Below are positions 1-5,326 of a DNA stretch of 11,190 bases, one piece after another. This DNA comes from DASRRB01 sp036732755. Its GTDB lineage: Bacteria > Planctomycetota > B15-G4 > SIAN01. The notes under the pieces were generated by a model, which ran no database searches, was not told the origin of the DNA, and saw only the letters and a program-made list of their open reading frames with translations. Positions within the stretch are counted from its first letter, which is position 1. Each line of letters starts with the position of its first letter. Location of the stretch: the NCBI GenBank assembly GCA_036732755.1, contig DAINBU010000146.1, positions 1 to 11,190 on the forward strand, in the 5' to 3' direction. A program made the position numbers and the translations under genes.

Positions 1-1
1 G

Positions 2-940
2 GTCGAGATCCCCGACATCGACCGCCTTGGCCTTCTGCCGATCACGAAGAAGCTCTGCGAGCTGCCGCGCGGCCTCGTCCTGGTCACCGGGCCGACCGGC
101 TCGGGCAAGTCGACGACGCTCGCGTCGATGGTCGACTACCTCAACCGCGAGCACACGGGCCACATCATGACGATGGAGGACCCGATCGAGTTCGTGCACC
201 GCGACCGCAACTGCTTCGTCACCCAGCGCGAGATCGGCAGCGACTGCGAGTCGTTCGGTCTGGCGCTGAGGCGCGCGCTGCGCCACGACCCCGACGTGAT
301 CATGATCGGCGAGCTGCGCGACCGCGAGACGATCTCGCTCGCGCTCACCGCCGCCGAGACGGGCCACCTCGTCCTCGCCACCGTCCACACGCCGGGCGCG
401 ATCCAGACCGTCGACCGCATCCTCGACGCCTTCCCGCCCGAAGAGCGCACCGAGGCGCGCGGTCGCGTCGCCGCCTGCCTGCAGGGCGTGCTCTCGCAGA
501 CGCTCGTGCCGCGGACCACCGGCGGCCGCGTCGCCGTCGTCGAGGTGATGGTCTCGACCGAGGCGGTGCGCAGCTGCATCCGCGAGGGCAAGACGCACCA
601 GATCCACAGCCAGATCCAGACCGGCATGCAGCACGGCATGCAGACCCACGCGACTGCGCTCGCCGACCTCGTCCACAAGTCGTTGATCACGGAGGAGGTC
701 GCGATCCAGCAGGCCGCGAACCTCGACGAGCTGAAGAACCAGCTCTCGCACGGGCCGGCCTACCTGCGCTCGACCGCGCGCCCCGCTCCCGCGGCCGCCG
801 CGCCGCCGCGCCGCGCGCCGCCCCCGGCCCCCGTCGAGCCGCTGCCGCCGCCGCCCGTCGCGCCCGCTCCGGCGCCCGCCTCGGTCATTCCGCGCAGTCC
901 GGGCGTGGCGGAACTGCTCGAGAAGCTGAGACGCGCCTGA
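2..940 (+). CDS. pilT: Type IV pilus twitching-motility (retraction) ATPase, PilT/PilU family, 5' partial
   Basis: Hexameric cytoplasmic ATPase that drives pilus retraction. The gene is cut by the window edge; 312 residues are visible and the N-terminal PAS-like domain, usually about 100 residues, is missing. In visible-fragment numbering: Walker A GPTGSGKST at 30-38, Asp box MEDPIEF around 58-64, Walker B with IGELRD around 102-107, and His box TGHLVLATVHT around 120-130. The stretch IREGKTHQI and the ending EEVAIQQAANLDELKNQL are typical of PilT rather than PilB. The ATPase core ends near residue 250. It is followed by a Pro/Ala-rich tail of about 50 residues and a short charged helix ending GVAELLEKLRRA, an extension ordinary PilT lacks. 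No other pilus gene is visible, and the next gene is convergent. PilT versus PilU cannot be settled from this fragment. The family assignment is firm; the tail's role is unknown. Confidence 0.93.
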   Translation, partial: VEIPDIDRLGLLPITKKLCELPRGLVLVTGPTGSGKSTTLASMVDYLNREHTGHIMTMEDPIEFVHRDRNCFVTQREIGSDCESFGLALRRALRHDPDVIMIGELRDRETISLALTAAETGHLVLATVHTPGAIQTVDRILDAFPPEERTEARGRVAACLQGVLSQTLVPRTTGGRVAVVEVMVSTEAVRSCIREGKTHQIHSQIQTGMQHGMQTHATALADLVHKSLITEEVAIQQAANLDELKNQLSHGPAYLRSTARPAPAAAAPPRRAPPPAPVEPLPPPPVAPAPAPASVIPRSPGVAELLEKLRRA

Positions 941-945
941 ATCGG

Positions 946-970
946 GCCCGCGCCCCGGCGCGGCGCGGGC
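946..970. terminator. GC hairpin between convergent pilT-like and cytochrome genes
   Basis: A perfect 9-bp inverted repeat (946-954 GCCCGCGCC, 962-970 GGCGCGGGC) with a 7-nt loop fills most of the 33-nt gap between two convergent stop codons. There is no T-tract on either side, so it is not a classical intrinsic terminator. It could still act in both directions as a pause or mRNA-end stabiliser. Function is inferred from position only. Confidence 0.5.
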
Positions 971-973
971 GAC

Positions 974-1459
974 CTACTTCTCTTCGCGCACGCGGACGCT
1001 GTGGCACTTCGTGCAGTTGCCCTTGGGCGCGAACGAGCCGTGCGCGATCTCGGCGGCCGGCTTCGCGGTGTGGCAGGCGCCGCAGAACCGCCCCTCGTTC
1101 ACGTCCTTCATGCGGAACTTGTTGGCGCCGAGCTTCTTCTCGAAGATCCGCTTCTTCGCGTCCTCGGAGTGGCAGTCGTCGCACTTGCAGCCGGCCGCGA
1201 GGTGGCGTTCGTGGCTGTAGAGCACCGAGTACTTCTGCGTCTTGCTGACGACGTGGAAGACGATGTCGCCGCCGTGCTCCTCCTTGTCGCCCGGCGCCGG
1301 CGGCTCCTTGCCCTGCGGCGCCTCCTCGGCGGGCGCTCCGCCCGGCTGCGCGGTCGCGGCGGGCCTCAGCAGCACGACCGCCGCCGCCGCCACGAGGGCG
1401 AGCATCGCCAGCGCGAGGAGGCGGCGCGCGAGGCGCCGGGGGGTCCCGATCCGGTGCAT
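974..1459 (-). CDS. Membrane-anchored c7-type triheme cytochrome c
   Basis: Electron-transfer protein of 161 residues, facing the periplasm. The start at 1459 was chosen because it places an Arg-rich N-terminus (MHRIGTPRRLARR) directly before one hydrophobic segment, about residues 14-32, reading as a signal anchor or uncleaved signal. A start at 1507 would only prepend a low-quality extension. A Pro/Gly/Glu linker (about 35-62) precedes the cytochrome domain. Three heme-binding CxxCH motifs are visible: CDDCH at 93-97, CGACH at 126-130 and CTKCH at 149-153. The sequence GANKFRMKDVNEGRFCGACH and the His-rich YSHERHL match the c7-type triheme domain, in which the extra histidines are distal heme ligands. 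An extra Cys (C91) sits two residues before the first motif. It is divergent from the TMTC-like gene and convergent with the pilT-like gene. Its redox partner is not visible. Confidence 0.9.
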   Translation of the reverse strand: MHRIGTPRRLARRLLALAMLALVAAAAVVLLRPAATAQPGGAPAEEAPQGKEPPAPGDKEEHGGDIVFHVVSKTQKYSVLYSHERHLAAGCKCDDCHSEDAKKRIFEKKLGANKFRMKDVNEGRFCGACHTAKPAAEIAHGSFAPKGNCTKCHSVRVREEK

Positions 1460-1505
1460 GGTCCTGATCCGAGTGGGAAAGGGAGCGGTCCGGCAGGAGC
1501 GGCGC

Positions 1506-1511
1506 ATGGTA
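1506..1511 (-). promoter_or_regulatory. Candidate -10 element for the cytochrome gene
   Basis: The minus strand reads TACCAT here, a TAnnnT-type -10 box about 46 nt upstream of the chosen cytochrome start. No convincing -35 is present at the expected distance. It lies in the 140-nt divergent intergenic region 1460-1599, which holds no gene. Low confidence; based on motif resemblance only. Confidence 0.25.
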
Positions 1512-1559
1512 CGCGCCTCCGCGCGCGCCGTTCGATCCGGTTTTTCCGGGCGCGCGCCG

Positions 1560-1565
1560 TAGGAT
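1560..1565 (+). promoter_or_regulatory. Candidate -10 element (TAGGAT) for the TMTC-like gene
   Basis: TAGGAT lies 34 nt before the ATG at 1600 and fits the TAnnnT form of a -10 box. A clear -35 is not visible; a T-run (1541-1545) flanked by CCGG on both sides lies just upstream. The longer word CGTAGGAT followed by a GC-rich stretch recurs before the other glycosyltransferase gene at 9204-9211, which is why it is noted. Confidence 0.3.
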
Positions 1566-1599
1566 TCGCGGCGCGCCGTCCCGACGCTTCCCGACGAGC

Positions 1600-3387
1600 A
1601 TGGCCACGCCGTTGACCGCTCCGCCCGCACCCCCCGAACCGGTCGTCGTCCCGTCGCGCGGCCCGCTCGCATGCGCTCCGCCGCGTCCGTCGCTCGCGGC
1701 GCTCGCGCTGCTCGCGCTGCTCGCGATCGCGGCGTACAGCAACGCGCTGCGCGGCGCGTTCCTCTACGACGACTTCCCCTACGTCGTCGAGAATCCGCAG
1801 GTCCAGCAGCCGACCGCGCGCCGCCTCTTCGGCGAGCCGCTCACCGCCGAGAGCCCGCAGCTCGGTCTCTACCGCCCGCTCGTCGTCGCGACCTACGCGC
1901 TCCAGGCGCGCGGGCGCGGCGAGGAGGCGCCGACGTGGCCCTTCCACGCGCTCAACGTCGCTCTGCACGCATGCGTCACGTTGCTCCTCGCGCGGTTCGC
2001 GCTGCAGCTCGGGCTCGCGCCCGTCACCGCGCTGGTCGGAGCCGCGCTCTTCGCGGTGCACCCGGTGCACGTCGAGCCGGTCGACTGGATCGTCGGGCGC
2101 GCCGAGCTCCTCGCCGCGCTGCTCGGGCTCGCCTACGTCGTGCTCTCGCTCGAGGCGAACCGGACCGGCGCGCGCGGCCGGCGCATCGCGGCATGGGCGT
2201 GCTTCGCGGCGGCGTGCCTCTCGAAGGAGAGCTCCTTCGCGCTGCCCGGCGTCGTCGTCGCGCTCGAGCTCGCGCGCGGCGCGCGGCAGCGGCTGCCCGA
2301 ACTGGTGAAGCGCCACGCCGGCGAGGCGGTGATCCTCGCCGTCGTCGCGTGCGTTCGCATCGGCGTCATCGGCCGCTTCGGCCCCGACCTCGGGCTGGGC
2401 CCGTACGGCCACCGCTCGCTCCTCGAGCGCGTGCCGATCGCGGCCAACCTGCTCGGCGAGTACTTCCGGCGCTGCCTCCTGCCGTCGCCGCCGCGGATCT
2501 TCTTCCACCGCTCCGAGTTCTCCGGCCTGCACGCGAGCGCGCTCGCCGGCCTGCTGCTCTACGCGGCGGCGCTCGCGCTCTTCCGCCGCGATCGGGCGGT
2601 GCGCGCCGCGCTGGTCGCGTTCCCGGTCGCGCTGCTCACCGTGCTCAACTTCGTGCCGATCCAGGAGACGCTGGCGGAGCGCTTCCTCTACCTGCCGAGC
2701 GGCTTCGCCTGCCTCGCGCTCGGCGCCGTCGTCGCCGCGCCGCTGCGCCGCGAGCTCGCCGCGCGCGGCCGCGCGTCGCTCTCGCTCCTGCCGCCGGTCG
2801 TCGCCGTCGGCCTCCTGATCGGCGCGACCTGGTACTGGAACCCCGTCTTCGACGACGCGCTCGGCCTCTGGCGCCACAACGTCGCGCAGGCGCCCGAGCT
2901 GCCGTTCCCCCACTACCAGTCGGCCTACTTCCTCCACCAGAAGCGGATCTGGACGTCGCGCGTCGCGAGCGACACGGGCGCGCTCGAGGAGTACGAGGCG
3001 GCGCTCCGCCTGAACGACGCGCTGCTCGCGAAGGGCGAGGAGGGCATGCCGCCCGACCAGCTCATGCGCTCGCACCTCTCGCTCGGCGACATCTGGTCGA
3101 CGCAGCTGCCGGTCGACCACCGCGACTACGCGAAGGCGGAGCGCCACCTGCGCCAGGCGATCTCGATCGGCGCGCGCATCGAGCGGCGCCTCGACCCCGA
3201 GCTCGGCAAGTCGCTCCTGCTGCTCGCGTGGCTGCGCCACGTGAAGCCGGGCGTCTCGCAGAAGGACGCGCGCAACGCGCTGCTCGCCGCGACCGAACTG
3301 CCGCTCCCCGCCGAGCTGCTCGCCGCCGCGCGCGAGGACCTCGCCCGCCTCGAGGAGGAGATCGCGAAGGAGCCCGACGGCCGCTGA
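1600..3387 (+). CDS. TMTC-like (DUF1736) multi-pass GT-C glycosyltransferase with helical repeat tail
   Basis: Polytopic inner-membrane protein of 595 residues. It resembles bacterial relatives of TMTC-type protein O-mannosyltransferases, a GT-C fold that uses a polyprenyl-phosphate sugar donor outside the membrane. After a Pro-rich N-terminus (1-30), the first membrane helix is about 31-48. It is followed by the acidic loop FLYDDFPYVVENP with D57-D58, the likely catalytic acidic pair. Further family landmarks are YRPL (91-94), FHALNVALHA (115-124), HPVHVEPVDWIVGRAELL (154-171), LSKESSFALP (207-216) and ETLAERFLYLPSGF (356-369). About ten hydrophobic segments end near 412. Residues about 430-595 are soluble and helical, with TPR-like pieces (GALEEYEAALRLN; YAKAERHLRQAI), shorter than the long TPR arrays usual in TMTCs. 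It is preceded by the cytochrome gene on the opposite strand and faces sulfatase gene 3430-5112. The acceptor is unknown, and the exact sugar transferred is not predictable. Confidence 0.85.
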   Translation: MATPLTAPPAPPEPVVVPSRGPLACAPPRPSLAALALLALLAIAAYSNALRGAFLYDDFPYVVENPQVQQPTARRLFGEPLTAESPQLGLYRPLVVATYALQARGRGEEAPTWPFHALNVALHACVTLLLARFALQLGLAPVTALVGAALFAVHPVHVEPVDWIVGRAELLAALLGLAYVVLSLEANRTGARGRRIAAWACFAAACLSKESSFALPGVVVALELARGARQRLPELVKRHAGEAVILAVVACVRIGVIGRFGPDLGLGPYGHRSLLERVPIAANLLGEYFRRCLLPSPPRIFFHRSEFSGLHASALAGLLLYAAALALFRRDRAVRAALVAFPVALLTVLNFVPIQETLAERFLYLPSGFACLALGAVVAAPLRRELAARGRASLSLLPPVVAVGLLIGATWYWNPVFDDALGLWRHNVAQAPELPFPHYQSAYFLHQKRIWTSRVASDTGALEEYEAALRLNDALLAKGEEGMPPDQLMRSHLSLGDIWSTQLPVDHRDYAKAERHLRQAISIGARIERRLDPELGKSLLLLAWLRHVKPGVSQKDARNALLAATELPLPAELLAAAREDLARLEEEIAKEPDGR

Positions 3388-3392
3388 CGGGG

Positions 3393-3417
3393 GCGCGACG
3401 TCCTGGCGATCGTGCGC
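3393..3417. terminator. Imperfect GC hairpin between convergent genes
   Basis: In the 42-nt gap between the TMTC-like stop (3387) and the sulfatase stop (3430), GCGCGACG at 3393-3400 can pair with CGTGCGC at 3411-3417, leaving one bulged G and a 10-nt loop. No T-tract follows. It is a weak candidate for a shared convergent transcript end. Confidence 0.3.
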
Positions 3418-3429
3418 GGCGCGGCACCT

Positions 3430-5112
3430 TCAACGGCCGGAGGGTCCGCCGAGCGCGCCGAGGCGCGCGCGCGCCCACTCGGCCGCCGCGCTCTTCGCGG
3501 CGGGCGAGCCGGCGATCGCGCGCAGGTAGCTTTCGAGCACCGCCGCGGTGGACGGATCGGACAGCCCGTCGAGCACGCGCGCGAACGTGTAGAGCAGGTC
3601 GGGCTCGCCCGGCGCGAGGTCGGCCGCGCGCGCGAGCTCGAGCGCCGCGTCCGTCGCGTCCTTGCGCGCGAGCGCGCGCTCGCCCGCGGCCCAGTGCTCG
3701 AGCGCGTGGATCGACAGCCCCGGCCGCGCCGCCGCGCCGACGTAGCCGAGCCGGCGCAGGTCCTCGAGCGACTTCCCGTCCGGCGCCGGCGCGGGCGCGA
3801 GGTCGCCTGGCAGCTCGCGGAAGCGGCCGAGCGCGCGCTGATTCTCGAGCGCGTCGCGCATCTCGTCGACGAGCGCCGTCGGCGCGTCGCTCCAGGGTTC
3901 CTCGCGCCCGTTCACGCCGATCCGGAAGAGGCGCGCGTCGCGGCCCTCGCGCACGACCAGCTTGAGCGCGCCCGTCCCGACGCGCCGCCACGCCGCCGCC
4001 CGCCGCACGTCGATCGCGTCGGCGTCGCCGCCGCGCGCGCGCACGAATTCGACGAGGTCGACGGGGCGGAAGTACTCGGAGTCGATCACCTTCGGCGCGC
4101 GGTCGGGGGAGGGCGACCAGGCCGGCATGAGGTCGACCGCGACCAGGTCGAGCCACGTCTTGATCCCGGTCAGCGACACCGGCTCCTTCACGCGGCCCGG
4201 CTTGACCATCCGCGGCCAGCGCAGCAAGAGCGGCACGTGCAGCAGCTCCTCGCGCAGCGAGAGCTGGTGGTCGACGCCCCCCTCCTCGCCGAGCAGCTCG
4301 CCGTGGTCGGAGGTGACGATGACGAGCGTGTCGTCGCGCAGGCCGTGGCGGTCGAGCTCGTCGAGCAGGTCGCCGAGCAGCCCGTCGACCTTGCGCAGCT
4401 CGCCGTCGTAGAGCGCGGCGAGGCCGGCGAAGTCCTCCGCGGTCGGACGCTCCTCGCCGGCCAGCACCGCCTGCAGGAGGTCGCCGCGTCCGGCGAGCCG
4501 GCGCGCCCGCTCGCTCGCCGCGCCGAACATGCGGTCGTTCGGCGGCGGCGGGACGTAGGGCAGGTGGGCGTCGGCGTAGTTGACGAAGAGGAAGAAGGGC
4601 TTGCTCGCGTCGCGCTCCTCGAGCCACTCGCGGATCACGCCGTTCGCGATGGCCGAGTCGTCGAGGCCGCGGTGGGACTCGCGCAAGGTCCAGGTCTCGA
4701 CGAAGCGCGAAAAACCCTGGTGAAGGTTGTACAGCGACGAGGCGTTGACGTTGGTCGTCACGCCCAGCGTCTCGAAGCCGGCGCGCGGCGACGCGAGCAC
4801 CTCCGCGATCGTCTCCTGGCTGTCGGCGAGCCAGCGGTGCTCCCAATGGCAGCCGTGCTGCGACGGCAGCTTCCCGGTGAAGAGCGACGCGTGGCTCGGG
4901 AGCGTCCACGGGGCGGCGCTGCGCGCCTGCTCGAAGAGCAGCCCCTCCTGGGCGAGGCGGGCGAGGCGCGGCGTCGTCTCCTTGGAATACCCGTACGGCG
5001 TCAGGTGGTCGGCGCGCACGGTGTCGAGGACGACGAGCACGACCGACGTGATCCGCTTGGGCCGCTGGATCGAGGCGACGATCACGAGCGCGATCAGGAG
5101 CATCCCGGCCAT
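3430..5112 (-). CDS. Membrane-anchored sulfatase-fold hydrolase/transferase, threonine-nucleophile type, with TPR-like tail
   Basis: Alkaline-phosphatase/sulfatase superfamily enzyme, 560 residues from the ATG at 5112. One N-terminal hydrophobic helix (about 3-15) followed by QRPKR suggests a membrane anchor with the enzyme outside. Metal-site motifs: VVLVVLDTVRADHL with D30, and VIVTSDHGE with D269-H270; H282 follows in DHQLSL. The nucleophile site reads PWTLPSHASLFTG, with T70 where sulfatases carry the Cys/Ser converted to formylglycine (CxPxR) and H74 in place of Arg. It therefore need not be a true sulfatase; a phospho-transferase or phosphodiesterase is possible. The motif LRRLGYVG (452-459) closes the catalytic part. 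Residues about 470-545 look like two TPR-type helical repeats. Start uncertain: TTG at 5166 would add an Arg-rich N-terminus and codon use there is coding-like, while starts at 5217 or 5328 would run into the fusA promoter. Substrate unknown. Confidence 0.85.
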   Translation of the reverse strand: MAGMLLIALVIVASIQRPKRITSVVLVVLDTVRADHLTPYGYSKETTPRLARLAQEGLLFEQARSAAPWTLPSHASLFTGKLPSQHGCHWEHRWLADSQETIAEVLASPRAGFETLGVTTNVNASSLYNLHQGFSRFVETWTLRESHRGLDDSAIANGVIREWLEERDASKPFFLFVNYADAHLPYVPPPPNDRMFGAASERARRLAGRGDLLQAVLAGEERPTAEDFAGLAALYDGELRKVDGLLGDLLDELDRHGLRDDTLVIVTSDHGELLGEEGGVDHQLSLREELLHVPLLLRWPRMVKPGRVKEPVSLTGIKTWLDLVAVDLMPAWSPSPDRAPKVIDSEYFRPVDLVEFVRARGGDADAIDVRRAAAWRRVGTGALKLVVREGRDARLFRIGVNGREEPWSDAPTALVDEMRDALENQRALGRFRELPGDLAPAPAPDGKSLEDLRRLGYVGAAARPGLSIHALEHWAAGERALARKDATDAALELARAADLAPGEPDLLYTFARVLDGLSDPSTAAVLESYLRAIAGSPAAKSAAAEWARARLGALGGPSGR

Positions 5113-5179
5113 CAGGGCGGCGACCCGGATCAGGCTCGTTCCGCCCTCGCGGGGGCGCGCGCTCAAGAGCGCGCCGCCG

Positions 5180-5210
5180 AATTGACGACGAACCGCATTT
5201 CCGGCAAAGT
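5180..5210. promoter_or_regulatory. Candidate overlapping divergent promoters for fusA and the sulfatase-like gene
   Basis: This short stretch is clearly less GC-rich than its surroundings. On the plus strand TTGACG (5182-5187) and CAAAGT (5205-5210) are 17 nt apart: a strong -35 and a weak -10 facing fusA. On the minus strand TTGCCG (5202-5207) and TCAATT (5180-5185) are 16 nt apart and face the sulfatase-like gene. The two predicted promoters overlap almost completely, so RNA polymerase could occupy only one at a time. The -35 for fusA is the best supported element; the rest is inference from consensus similarity. Confidence 0.45.
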
Positions 5211-5235
5211 CTTGCACCCTTTTTTCCAGGCCCGA

Positions 5236-5286
5236 CCGTCCGATGGCGCGCTCACCCGGTGCGCCGGAACGACGGTGGCCGGACGG
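5236..5286 (+). promoter_or_regulatory. Structured 5' leader of fusA
   Basis: The predicted fusA leader of about 110 nt contains nested pairing. An outer 7-bp helix joins CCGTCCG (5236-5242) to CGGACGG (5280-5286). An inner hairpin of 8 pairs, including two G-U pairs, joins 5245-5252 to 5258-5265 with a 5-nt loop. It ends about 30 nt before the ribosome-binding site GAGG (5317-5320). In such GC-rich DNA helices arise by chance, so a regulatory role is only possible. It matches no riboswitch class I recognise. Confidence 0.25.
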
Positions 5287-5326
5287 ATCGGCGCTCCGCC
5301 CCGGTTCCCCTCCCCCGAGGTTCGTC

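Noticed and set aside
775..895. Proline/alanine-rich stretch as a DNA repeat or CRISPR-like array
   Set aside because: There is no regular unit or spacer. It is low-complexity coding sequence continuous with the PilT frame.
1366..3240. Minus-strand open frame of over 600 codons opposite the TMTC-like gene
   Set aside because: The translation is dominated by Arg, Glu and Ala without domains, while the plus strand shows family motifs from end to end.
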